Origin: a virus
Length of the DNA stretch: 64,000 bases
IMG/VR virus record: IMGVR_UViG_3300008113_000215
Location: 1-64,000 of that record
Reading direction: 5' to 3' (one strand)
Shown here in pieces: positions 34,345 through 41,229 of the stretch. The stretch's first letter is position 1; every line of letters begins with the position of its first letter. The position numbers and the translations under genes are program-made. Below the pieces are notes generated by a model, which saw only the letters and a program-made list of their open reading frames with translations, was not told the origin of the DNA and searched no databases.

Positions 34345-35512
34345 CTTCTTCGTCTGATTCTTCACCGTTAACTATAGCATCCAGTTCATTCATGTCGAAT
34401 AAATCAGGCAACAAGAAATGAGGTTTAATTGCTTTTTCGTCTATTTTTCTTAAAACCTCTTCTGTAAAGACTTCAGGCGTGAATAATTGTGAAGAGAATA
34501 TAGATTTACCCAAATGAGCAATTGCCCATTTTGTGGAAGATGCACTAGCGGTGAATTCTAATTCGCCTGTTTTTTTATCTACCTCCAATTTTCCTCTTTC
34601 GATTCCACAAATGTCCCAAGAAACAAACTCTTCCAAACCAACATACGGATTCATACCATTGATAAAAGAAATGTGGAATTTTGTTGGATATGGTCTTGTA
34701 AATCTTGTTTTCTTGGGAGTCGATGTAACGATGATACCGGTTTTCTTATCGTTGCTATCCTTAAGCTGTGCTTTCGATAGCATGATAACATTACTCATAG
34801 AGAAAATCGGTCCGTCACCTCCGGAAGCTTCTTTGGTCGTCATAAAACTTCCAATACCAGCAGTTGTTGTGTGGTTGGTACAAATTAAAGGAATTCTAAC
34901 TCCGGTTAGATCTAATGTGATCTCTCTGAATAGCCCTCTCATTTCTTTGGATCTGATACCCATATCCATTGCAGTTTTACCTTTTAAAGCATCTGCTGAT
35001 TCTTTCATTGTTGTAAGCATCCCCAGAGAATCCAAAACCAATAAAATTTTAGGATCTGCTCCATCTTTTCTAAGTTTTTTAATCTGATCTACCAGATTGG
35101 CAACAAATACTTTAAAATCTGAAATTGATTTAATTGGCTGATATCTTACAGTGTTGGTGTCAATTCCAAATTTCTTTGCCATTGATCTATCGATGGCTCC
35201 CTCTGTATCACAATAGATTACATTATATCCTTGCTTTTGTGATTCTCTTACTATATTCATACAAAGAAAGCTTTTTCCAGTTTGTGGATCGCCTGCTATT
35301 CCCATCGATCTGTTATTAGCTACTCCGCCAAAAAGACTTCCGGAAAGCTGTGCATTTAAAACGTAATTTCCCGTTCCTATCCACTCAGTAACTTCGGAAA
35401 ATTCATTTTCTTCTAAAATTGAACCAGCTTCAAACCCTTCTATTTTTGAAAGTTGTTTATCGAGTTCTAGGAATGAAAATTCTTTCTTGGATGTTGATTT
35501 TTCTTTAGCCAT
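34331..35512 (-). CDS. uvsX: Recombinase UvsX (RecA-like)
   Basis: 393 residues, matching T4 UvsX (391). Strand-exchange ATPase: Walker A GDPQTGKSFL at about residue 75, VIYCDTEGAIDRS, Walker B ILLVLDSLGML near 158, loop region SADALKGKTAMDMGIRSKEMRGLFREI, ICTNHTT and the KASGGDGPI-type loop 2 (KEASGGDGPIFSMSNVI). The C-terminus is acidic (GEESDEEDGQE), as in RecA/UvsX. It drives recombination-dependent replication with gp46/47 and gp41. Confidence 0.96.
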   Translation of the reverse strand: MAKEKSTSKKEFSFLELDKQLSKIEGFEAGSILEENEFSEVTEWIGTGNYVLNAQLSGSLFGGVANNRSMGIAGDPQTGKSFLCMNIVRESQKQGYNVIYCDTEGAIDRSMAKKFGIDTNTVRYQPIKSISDFKVFVANLVDQIKKLRKDGADPKILLVLDSLGMLTTMKESADALKGKTAMDMGIRSKEMRGLFREITLDLTGVRIPLICTNHTTTAGIGSFMTTKEASGGDGPIFSMSNVIMLSKAQLKDSNDKKTGIIVTSTPKKTRFTRPYPTKFHISFINGMNPYVGLEEFVSWDICGIERGKLEVDKKTGELEFTASASSTKWAIAHLGKSIFSSQLFTPEVFTEEVLRKIDEKAIKPHFLLPDLFDMNELDAIVNGEESDEEDGQE

Positions 35513-35551
35513 ATTTTCTAATTAATTTAATATTATAGACCTGAAACCATA

Positions 35552-35857
35552 TTAGATTTCCACCTTATGGACTGCAAATTTTATGATATCGGAATCTGTT
35601 CTGTTCTCATTTTCGAATCTCCCGTCCATTTCACTAAGAATAAAAAGATTTTTCCCGATTTCCCTAGCTATTTCCCTAAGAGAATCCTTATCCCTTGTTA
35701 AGTCTAAATCCCCGTGCCAAATCTTCCCCTCTCCTAAAACAAACACGTTCGCATTAAAATAAACCTCGTTGTCAGGATACAAGTCTCTGTATCTGGATTT
35801 TGATCCGCTGATCATCCTCCCCGGAATAAAACCTTTTGAATAAAAAACGTCTTTCAT
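35552..35857 (-). CDS. Hypothetical protein (101 aa)
   Basis: An alpha/beta protein (DVFYSKGFIPGRMISGSKSRYRDLYPDNEVYFNANVFVLGEGKIWHGDLDLTRDKDSLREIAREIGKNLFILSEMDGRF). The GKIWHGDLDLTRD segment is distinctive, but I do not recognise the family. It follows the lipoprotein terminator and precedes uvsX. Confidence 0.6.
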   Translation of the reverse strand: MKDVFYSKGFIPGRMISGSKSRYRDLYPDNEVYFNANVFVLGEGKIWHGDLDLTRDKDSLREIAREIGKNLFILSEMDGRFENENRTDSDIIKFAVHKVEI

Positions 35858-35880
35858 TTTGATATTTTTTGATGGACAAT

Positions 35881-35906
35881 AAAAAAAGCAGACTCTCGTC
35901 TGCTTC
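35881..35906 (-). terminator. Intrinsic terminator
   Basis: Minus-strand stem AAGCAGAC / GTCTGCTT with a 4-nt loop followed by seven T; it ends the lipoprotein gene. Confidence 0.85.
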
Positions 35907-35927
35907 TTCTATTCAAATTCTTTCAAG

Positions 35928-36122
35928 TTATTTCACTTGTTCTACTGGTTCAGCTGGTGCTTCTTCAGTTGGGATTTGAGCCGTTGTTGAGTCATTTGCA
36001 GTTACTGCTAAAGAATCAACTTGCACTGCGGTAGAATCTACTGTAGATTCTGAATTAGAAGATCCAGAACCACAAGAAACTAAAGCAAAAGATAATGCGA
36101 AAATTCCTAAGATTTTTTTCAT
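35928..36122 (-). CDS. Small lipoprotein (64 aa)
   Basis: The start is ATG 36122: MKKILGIFALSFALVSCGSGSS is a basic n-region, hydrophobic h-region and lipobox LVSC. The mature part is a Ser/Thr/Glu-rich disordered chain (STVDSTAVQVDSLAVTANDS, ending EEAPAEPVEQVK). The Cys-Gly-Ser-Gly-Ser-Ser start is Bacteroidetes-like. A GATATATA element lies about 25 nt upstream and a strong terminator follows, so it is a monocistronic unit. Superinfection exclusion or surface alteration would be a guess. Confidence 0.8.
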   Translation of the reverse strand: MKKILGIFALSFALVSCGSGSSNSESTVDSTAVQVDSLAVTANDSTTAQIPTEEAPAEPVEQVK

Positions 36123-36141
36123 GTTTTTGATTAATTTAAGT

Positions 36142-36152
36142 CTTATATATCT
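36142..36152 (-). promoter_or_regulatory. GATATATA-type promoter element
   Basis: AGATATATAAG on the minus strand, 20-30 nt upstream of the lipoprotein ATG; with the terminator it frames a single-gene unit. Confidence 0.5.
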
Positions 36153-36168
36153 AAAATGTTCTTTGGTT

Positions 36169-36627
36169 TCAGCGGCAAAGCTCGTTTGCTGCACTGATTG
36201 CGATAAGGGTTTCGGGTTTTACAGCGTAATTATATCCCATGCTTTCAACATATCCGACTGCAGCTTTTAAAACGATGTTAGACTTATATTTCGGGCTTGT
36301 GTTATAATCCAGATCTATCTGGTGAATATCAATTTTTCCCTCGAATTTCAAATATCCCGCAACATCAATAGCTCTGTTAAGTTCGCCCCAGAGTTTAGAC
36401 CAAAGATCCTTTACCCTTGGGATTACCTCTCTTTGATAAATTACATGAGCTCCTCTGTTTTCGTACCTAAAGACAACTGTTGTAACATAAACTGTTTTTG
36501 TTGCATATGACTGGCTATCACAACCCACATGTATTTTAGAATCTGGGTTTTTTGCCAGAATTTCCTTTGCATATAATAATAGATCAGCTACATTTTCCCC
36601 ACCGATCTTTTTAAATTCTCTTGTCAT
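36169..36627 (-). CDS. YkuK/DUF458-like RNase H-fold protein
   Basis: 152 residues of the YkuK (DUF458) family, which has an RNase H-like fold. Family blocks: IHVGCDSQSYATKTVYVTTVVFRYENRGAHVIYQREVIPR (with the D-S-Q of strand 1), LWSKLWGELNRAIDVAGYL, IHQIDLDYNTSPKYKSNIVLKAAVGYVESMGYNYAVKPETLIAISAANELC. The acidic residues (D in GCDS, D in IDLDYN) could bind metal. The biochemical activity of the family is not well known to me; an RNA or DNA-RNA hybrid role is inferred from the fold. Confidence 0.8.
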   Translation of the reverse strand: MTREFKKIGGENVADLLLYAKEILAKNPDSKIHVGCDSQSYATKTVYVTTVVFRYENRGAHVIYQREVIPRVKDLWSKLWGELNRAIDVAGYLKFEGKIDIHQIDLDYNTSPKYKSNIVLKAAVGYVESMGYNYAVKPETLIAISAANELCR

Positions 36628-36635
36628 ATTCCCCT

Positions 36636-36905
36636 TTATTTTTTAGAGAAATCCCTTACGAACTTTTCTCCTGAAACGAACCATCTAGAATTTTCATCTA
36701 GTCTTTTTAATATGAATGTGTGCTCGCTGACCTGTCCGATTATTGAGTATTCAATATCCTCGCTAATCCAGGTATCTTCGAGATCAGCCATCTTAAGATT
36801 CCATTTCCAGATAAACTTGGTAGCGTTTCTTTCAAAATACTTTCTGTAGTAAATTTCTAGATCTGGGCTAATGTCCTTAACTCTCCTAAAATTCTTGTCA
36901 GCCAT
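36636..36905 (-). CDS. Hypothetical protein (89 aa)
   Basis: A basic/aromatic small protein (LEIYYRKYFERNATKFIWKWNLKMADLEDTWISEDIEYSIIGQVSEHTFILKRLDENSRWFVSGEKFVRDF), probably a small beta-barrel. No family recognised. It lies 8 bases upstream of the YkuK-like gene and is probably co-transcribed with it. Confidence 0.6.
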   Translation of the reverse strand: MADKNFRRVKDISPDLEIYYRKYFERNATKFIWKWNLKMADLEDTWISEDIEYSIIGQVSEHTFILKRLDENSRWFVSGEKFVRDFSKK

Positions 36906-36931
36906 GGTTTATTTTTAATTTATTATACAAT

Positions 36932-36958
36932 AAAAAAGCCCCGGGGTTTCCGAGGCTT
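36932..36958 (-). terminator. Intrinsic terminator
   Basis: Minus-strand stem AAGCCTCGG / CCGGGGCTT (one G-U) followed by T6; it ends the 121-residue gene. Confidence 0.85.
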
Positions 36959-36980
36959 CTAATTATTAGGTAAGATATTT

Positions 36981-37346
36981 TTAATCTCTGTATTTGTAAT
37001 AGTTATAAACCTCCTCAATATCGTCTGCCGAAGTAGTAATGTGGTCAACTGCCCATTGCTCAACTTTACCAGAACTTTGAACCATAGAAACTAGTTGATT
37101 AGCCTGGTCGCATATTTTCTTCAAATTTGCTAATACCATATAGGGCTTAGCTTCACTCGGCTCTATTTCTATTTGTCCAGGAACCTCTTGTGAGAAAGTT
37201 GGCTCTTCCGCAAAGTCCATATCCATATCTTCTCCGTCCTCAGTGTCTTCCATGCCTAGATTATCATCAGCAACAGGAGCTTCATCAACAGGGGATTTAG
37301 ACATTCTTTCCTTTTTATAATCTTCCATTTGTTTTAGGTTCTGCAT
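36981..37346 (-). CDS. Hypothetical acidic protein (121 aa)
   Basis: The N-terminal half is acidic and Met-rich (DDNLGMEDTEDGEDMDMDFAEE). The C-terminal half is a helical hairpin (YMVLANLKKICDQANQLVSMVQSSGKVEQWAVDHITTSADDIEEVYNYYKY) of a type common among small T4-like phage proteins of unknown role. A GATATATA element precedes the gene and a terminator follows it. Confidence 0.65.
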   Translation of the reverse strand: MQNLKQMEDYKKERMSKSPVDEAPVADDNLGMEDTEDGEDMDMDFAEEPTFSQEVPGQIEIEPSEAKPYMVLANLKKICDQANQLVSMVQSSGKVEQWAVDHITTSADDIEEVYNYYKYRD

Positions 37347-37367
37347 AGTAATATGTTATATTTCTGT

Positions 37368-37380
37368 CTTTATATATTCT
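37368..37380 (-). promoter_or_regulatory. GATATATA-type promoter element
   Basis: AGAATATATAAAG on the minus strand, about 22 nt upstream of the ATG at 37346. Confidence 0.45.
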
Positions 37381-37416
37381 TCCCATGGTAAATTTCCTCT
37401 AAAAAAGAGGCTATTT

Positions 37417-37647
37417 TTAAATTTTTTCCAGGATCTTAGAAAGAAAATGGCACTTTTCATATTCTTCACGAGAAGAAAAATAGTCTAGCATTTCTCCTAT
37501 CTCGCTTTTAGTACCTATCTTTCTAGCAATTCTAACTGGATCCCCCAGCATAAAACAGCTATACATATTGTTATATGCAACATTTATTTGAGAATCGATC
37601 TCGACCTCAAATTGTTCTTCACCCAGGATTTTTTCAAAATTTTCCAT
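37417..37647 (-). CDS. Hypothetical protein (76 aa)
   Basis: A small helical acidic protein (FEVEIDSQINVAYNNMYSCFMLGDPVRIARKIGTKSEIGEMLDYFSSREEYEKCHFLSKILEKI). No domain recognised. Its stop is followed by a weak CCTCT/AGAGG hairpin. Confidence 0.55.
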   Translation of the reverse strand: MENFEKILGEEQFEVEIDSQINVAYNNMYSCFMLGDPVRIARKIGTKSEIGEMLDYFSSREEYEKCHFLSKILEKI

Positions 37648-37703
37648 CTTTTAAATTTGTTGTAAAAATAAGAGTTTTTCCCCGAAGATAAAAATGTAAC
37701 TTT

Positions 37704-37715
37704 TGATATATAAAG
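37704..37715 (+). promoter_or_regulatory. GATATATA-type promoter element (plus strand)
   Basis: TGATATATAAAG ending 2 nt before the ATG at 37718. If it is a -10 box the transcript would be leaderless, or the true start lies further inside. Confidence 0.45.
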
Positions 37716-37717
37716 GT

Positions 37718-38392
37718 ATGGAATTTTTGGCCAGATATAGTGATTATCGCAGTTCTCTAGTAAAAGAGTTTGTTTTTACTGAGGATCAAATAACAGAAAG
37801 CCTTATTATGCTAGAATCTAGTGATGAGCTTTTTGAATATTGGTATAATACAGTGTTTGACTTTGCGGCACTGATACCAGGAATTGGATCTTTTTTCGAG
37901 GGGATAAATTTAGTATCTTATGCTAAGCAGGGGGAATATCTTTTAGCTGGACTTTGCGCGATAGGATTAATTCCAATTTTTGGACAATATATCGGGGCAG
38001 GGGGTTCACTCCTAATAAAAACCTTAAGGGGAACAGGAAAAATAGGATCAAAAATGCTTGCTCCTGTAGCCTCGTTAGTTTCCAAATTTTTCCCTAAGAT
38101 TACTAGGTTTCTTAAGAGCGCAGAATTTACATCTAAGTTTAAGGGAATAGGAAAGTACACTGATAACATGATACTAGCTTTGAAGGATCTTTCTGCAGGT
38201 AAAAAGGTCGGTATGATGGGGAAGATATTTACCGCAAGAACTGAGGGTAAAGCTTTAACCAAATGGGGTCAGTGGCTAGTACCCGGAGGAAAGGGATCTG
38301 AAGCAGTTTCCGGTACAGATCCGAGAATAGCTTCTACCGCAGAAGAAAACTGGGAGCAGTTTATAAAGGCGGTTCCAATCCAGACATCATAA
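37718..38392 (+). CDS. Hypothetical protein with central hydrophobic domain (224 aa)
   Basis: The start is ATG 37718 (MEFLARYSDYRSSLVKEF). Residues 50-110 are hydrophobic and Gly-rich (FDFAALIPGIGSFFEGINLVSYAKQGEYLLAGLCAIGLIPIFGQYIGAGG), resembling the membrane-inserting segments that precede toxin domains in polymorphic toxins and some phage internal proteins. The rest is basic and helical. The N-terminus loosely fits the shared motif (aromatic at positions 7 and 10, then LVKE) proposed here as a head-targeting signal. No catalytic motif is seen. Confidence 0.7.
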   Translation: MEFLARYSDYRSSLVKEFVFTEDQITESLIMLESSDELFEYWYNTVFDFAALIPGIGSFFEGINLVSYAKQGEYLLAGLCAIGLIPIFGQYIGAGGSLLIKTLRGTGKIGSKMLAPVASLVSKFFPKITRFLKSAEFTSKFKGIGKYTDNMILALKDLSAGKKVGMMGKIFTARTEGKALTKWGQWLVPGGKGSEAVSGTDPRIASTAEENWEQFIKAVPIQTS

Positions 38393-38416
38393 AAAATCCG
38401 CCTTTCAGCGGATCTT
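38391..38416. terminator. Intrinsic terminator between convergent genes
   Basis: Stem ATCCGC / GCGGAT with a 6-nt loop. On the minus strand it is followed by T6, ending the zinc-ribbon gene; it may also slow plus-strand transcription. Confidence 0.7.
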
Positions 38417-38438
38417 CTATCACGAGTTAAATCATTAA

Positions 38439-39230
38439 TTAAAATTTATTACCACAGGTTGGACAAAATTTCCAGTCCTGTCTGTTTCTTGTTCCACATT
38501 CTGTGCAGTAGGTTCGAATCTCTTTAGCCTCTATATTCTTTTGTGCAGTTGGAAGAATTTGATATTCTACAACGTTGCACGTCCAAGAATTAAAACTACC
38601 GTTGGCATCTTTAAAGTCCTGATCCGATTTAGATCCAGCTTCCACCCTCCCTGTTTCTATGGAATCTGCCCTTTTATTAACATTTCTAAAAACCTCATTG
38701 GTTGGTATATTTAAGCTTCCAGCAACACTTGAGGTGTAGGAAACGTTTGCATTATAAAAAGTGCTGGTTGTGGTATTTACCCACCCTCCTGTAGTTGTTC
38801 CGGTTCCATTAAAACGTGGATTTGTTATCCATGTATTTCCACCAGAGGTAGAGAACGTGGTGTATTCATCATAAAACTCAATTTTAATTAAGCCATTATT
38901 GGCAATGGCTTCTTTAACCTCTTGAGAATTATTTACCTTGTAAGTTGAGAATTTGAATTTCTCTGGGGAATCTAAGAATCTCTCTAGGAAGACCCTTTGT
39001 CCTGGATTAAGAATAATACCTCTTTCCGAGATTCTTTTTCCGTTGATACTAATCTTAGCTAAAACTGGATTTGTTTTCGGATTGAAAAGTTCAATCTCGA
39101 ATTCTTCGCCATCATTCAGATAAACTTGATCTTTTGAAGATGGATAAACCTTTAGTCGGTTTTTCTTTTTTGTAATTTGGGCAACACACGGCTTAATAGC
39201 GCAGTACCCACTTGTTGAAGTGATATACAT
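38439..39230 (-). CDS. Zinc-ribbon protein (263 aa)
   Basis: The start taken is ATG 39230 (MYITSTSGYCAIKPC); a GTG upstream lies inside a structured leader. The N-terminal part is beta-rich (LKVYPSSKDQVYLNDGEEFEIELFNPKTNPVLAKISINGKRI, GIILNPGQRVFLERFL), like a small jelly roll. The middle is Thr/Asn/Gly-rich. The end is a classic zinc ribbon, CTECGTRNRQDWKFCPTCGNKF. The leader and host-type promoter upstream suggest early, possibly RNA-controlled expression. Function unknown. Confidence 0.75.
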   Translation of the reverse strand: MYITSTSGYCAIKPCVAQITKKKNRLKVYPSSKDQVYLNDGEEFEIELFNPKTNPVLAKISINGKRISERGIILNPGQRVFLERFLDSPEKFKFSTYKVNNSQEVKEAIANNGLIKIEFYDEYTTFSTSGGNTWITNPRFNGTGTTTGGWVNTTTSTFYNANVSYTSSVAGSLNIPTNEVFRNVNKRADSIETGRVEAGSKSDQDFKDANGSFNSWTCNVVEYQILPTAQKNIEAKEIRTYCTECGTRNRQDWKFCPTCGNKF

Positions 39231-39322
39231 GATTTGTTCACTTATATTTAGCAACTTCCTTTGTGTCCCTCGTGAAGACACTCCAAGGCTGGTAGACCCG
39301 GAAGCAACTTAGAGTTAAGTCT
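39231..39322 (-). ncRNA. Structured 5' leader (candidate cis-regulatory RNA)
   Basis: Between a host-type promoter box and the zinc-ribbon ATG the minus strand can fold into a 5' hairpin (TTAGAG/CTCTAA). A three-way junction follows: P1 GCTTCC/GGAAGT, P2 CTaCCA/TGGAG and P3 GTGTC/GACAC. It matches no riboswitch I know, so the class is unassigned. Confidence 0.4.
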
Positions 39323-39328
39323 CTAAAT

Positions 39329-39336
39329 CAAATGTA
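39329..39336 (-). promoter_or_regulatory. Host-type -7 box (TAnnTTTG)
   Basis: TACATTTG on the minus strand, placed so that transcription would begin at about 39322, at the first leader hairpin. Confidence 0.4.
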
Positions 39337-39362
39337 TATATGAAAGTAAATTAAGGAAGTTT

Positions 39363-39785
39363 CTAGAGCTTATCCTTTTGTATCAATTGCTCGTGAACCT
39401 TTCCGAGAGAAGATGTTAGCTTATCTACCATTTTTTTGTCAGCAGATCTTTTTCTAGACTCAAGATGGTTTAAATATTTTTTAGAAAAGTCAAAAAGTAT
39501 GACTTCGTTAACACTGATGTTATAAGAATAAAGCCCATTTGTTATCACGATGCTTTCTTTTTCTATTTTACATGTAACATCTCGCAATTCCATGTACATG
39601 GAATGTGAAAGAGCAGAATAAATAAATTTTGTGTCTGGGTGTGACATTATATAATTTGCAATCTCAATTATTTTAGATTGATTGCTATAAAGAGTTTTAA
39701 AAGCAGATTTGAGGTCCTTACTTCTTCTTTTAGAAATATATCTTTTGATCTTGAACCAGATCCTGCCTTTCAATTTGGTAAACAT
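39363..39785 (-). CDS. Hypothetical protein (140 aa)
   Basis: Basic N- and C-termini (KLKGRIWFKIKRYISKRRSKDLKSAF; KKYLNHLESRKRSADKKMVDKL) around a mixed core (TKFIYSALSHSMYMELRDVTCKIEKESIVITNGLYSYNISVNEVILF). No family recognised. It is transcribed with the HAD phosphatase, 3 bases upstream. Confidence 0.6.
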   Translation of the reverse strand: MFTKLKGRIWFKIKRYISKRRSKDLKSAFKTLYSNQSKIIEIANYIMSHPDTKFIYSALSHSMYMELRDVTCKIEKESIVITNGLYSYNISVNEVILFDFSKKYLNHLESRKRSADKKMVDKLTSSLGKVHEQLIQKDKL

Positions 39786-39788
39786 GTT

Positions 39789-40286
39789 TTATTTGGTTAG
39801 CAAGTATTGTAAAACTTCATTCCACGTTGGGAATTTTTCGGTTCTAAAGTGGATATGCTCTCCTTCAAAATCTGCAACACCATTAGCTACACGGTCATCT
39901 ATCAAATATTCACCTCTTAGCAATCCCTTATTATGAGAAAGTATTAATTTTTTATTGGCACTTTTTCCTAGATATTTCTGAACCCAAACCCTTTTATCTG
40001 TCCAGGCTTCCACATTTGACCACATAGCAGTAGAAAGAATGTATGCATCATATTTTTCTTGCAAAGCGTGCCATGCTTCTATTGCCCCAGGGATTGGATC
40101 CAAATCTTTAAAAGCAAGGGTATGGTTGAAAGCTTGATATTGCTTGATTCCTCTGGCTGATAGCTCTTCCTGTCTTTTATCGAAATCACAGAGAACCCCG
40201 TCCATATCAATATAAAGAACAGGCTTTCCTGTTTTTAAAGAAGCCCTTAGATAGCTAGGGGGTTTTTTATTATTTTCCTCTGTCAT
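39789..40286 (-). CDS. 5'(3')-deoxyribonucleotidase-like HAD phosphatase
   Basis: 165 residues of the HAD superfamily, close to 5'(3')-deoxyribonucleotidases that dephosphorylate dNMPs. Motif I is VLYIDMDGVLCDFDKR (nucleophile and acid Asp pair) at about residue 25. The cap segment is DLDPIPGAIEAWHALQEKYDAYILSTAMW (motif II Ser/Thr). NKKLILSHNKGLL has the motif III Lys and YLIDDRVANG is the motif IV acidic pair. With dCMP deaminase and the TS-family gene it suggests phage control of pyrimidine nucleotides. Confidence 0.85.
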   Translation of the reverse strand: MTEENNKKPPSYLRASLKTGKPVLYIDMDGVLCDFDKRQEELSARGIKQYQAFNHTLAFKDLDPIPGAIEAWHALQEKYDAYILSTAMWSNVEAWTDKRVWVQKYLGKSANKKLILSHNKGLLRGEYLIDDRVANGVADFEGEHIHFRTEKFPTWNEVLQYLLTK

Positions 40287-40364
40287 TTCCTGATTTTTTA
40301 GTAAAAAATAAAAGTTGTCTAATTATTAGTGTAAATCTAACAGGAAATTTCAGGAAATAAAAAT

Positions 40365-40392
40365 GCAATTCCTACTTGGAAAGTAGGTATTT
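40365..40392. terminator. Stem-loop at the end of the TS-family gene
   Basis: CCTACTT / AAGTAGG with a 3-nt loop, overlapping the TS-family stop codon and flanked by A- and T-rich runs. The T-run on the minus strand is several bases away, so efficiency is uncertain. Confidence 0.45.
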
Positions 40393-41148
40393 TTCACTTT
40401 TGAATGCGTGCAAGGAGGTGATATGCATGGTAAACATACCAGGTTTAACATCTTTCCAGAAAGAATCCCTTTCCCTTAGTCTTTCAAGAAGCCAAAGTAC
40501 TTTTCTGCAACACAGATAAATGTCATCTCTAAAGTGTCTGAAGAAATCACAGGATCTTATATAGTAAACAACATGCATGTATCCATGCCTCATGATAAAG
40601 TGATATCCAATAGTACAAGGAACTCTTTCTCCGTTTGCACCCCCAGTATCCTCTGGGAACCAAATTGGAAGAAAGGCCTGTCTAGTTGATGGCTCCTTTT
40701 CTAAAAGATCCACTACCATATTAAAATCACCATACTCGAATCTAATTCCCTCCATTAAATGATTGGGATCATCCTTAGCGTATCTAGGCCATATTCTTTC
40801 AGGATATGTATGGGAAAATTTAGTGGTTCCCCCGAATTCTTGATTGTTCTTCTGTGCGAAAGGCCACCAGTTATGAGAAGGAGGAGGATTTAAGGGTTTA
40901 CCCCCGACTCTTTCTAGAAAATGATCATCAGCCCAAGGGAGATTTGGCTTTATTTGGCTAACCAATTCATCTAAATCCTCCACCATTGTGCAGGAGAAAG
41001 AATGATTGAGAATTTCAATCATAGTGAATCTTAGGTCCTCCTTAATTCTCTTGCCTTGCCACTTTTCTGTGTGAACCTCATAGCAATAATCAGACATTTT
41101 AGATTTTGTCCAATCAATTGCAGCGCTAAATTTCCCGAAAGTCTTCAT
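40372..41148 (-). CDS. Thymidylate synthase-family protein, possible dCMP hydroxymethylase
   Basis: 258 residues. The C-terminal half follows the thymidylate synthase core: DFNMVVDLLEKEPSTRQAFLPIWFPED (the SRR region), the nucleophile region RVPCTIGYHF, and VVYYIRSCDFFRHFRDDIYL, which aligns with the YQRSxDxFLGLPFNI motif. At the position of the Asn that reads dUMP (PFN), this protein has Asp (RDD). An Asn-to-Asp change there is known in dCMP-specific enzymes such as T4 dCMP hydroxymethylase. The N-terminal half is divergent (LPWADDHFLERVGGKP). The substrate is therefore probably dCMP, but this is inference. Confidence 0.75.
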   Translation of the reverse strand: MKTFGKFSAAIDWTKSKMSDYCYEVHTEKWQGKRIKEDLRFTMIEILNHSFSCTMVEDLDELVSQIKPNLPWADDHFLERVGGKPLNPPPSHNWWPFAQKNNQEFGGTTKFSHTYPERIWPRYAKDDPNHLMEGIRFEYGDFNMVVDLLEKEPSTRQAFLPIWFPEDTGGANGERVPCTIGYHFIMRHGYMHVVYYIRSCDFFRHFRDDIYLCCRKVLWLLERLRERDSFWKDVKPGMFTMHITSLHAFKSEKYLLSK

Positions 41149-41214
41149 TATCGTGTTTATATGATCATTTTATGAGAAATTTCCAAAAATATTTCAGATG
41201 TGGGCTTTATTTTT

Positions 41215-41226
41215 TTGATATATAAA
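41215..41226 (+). promoter_or_regulatory. GATATATA-type promoter element (plus strand)
   Basis: TTGATATATAAA a few bases before the ATG at 41230, at the head of the MoxR/VWA operon. The very short distance to the ATG implies a leaderless or nearly leaderless mRNA if it is the -10 box. Confidence 0.5.
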
Positions 41227-41229
41227 AAA

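Noticed and set aside
37395-37416. CCTCT/AGAGG hairpin after the 76-residue gene as a terminator
   Set aside because: The stem is only 5 bp and the downstream T content is modest; too weak to call.
39231-39322. A purine riboswitch or hammerhead ribozyme in the zinc-ribbon leader
   Set aside because: The three-way junction lacks the conserved purine-riboswitch junction sequence and there is no CUGAUGA core of a hammerhead.
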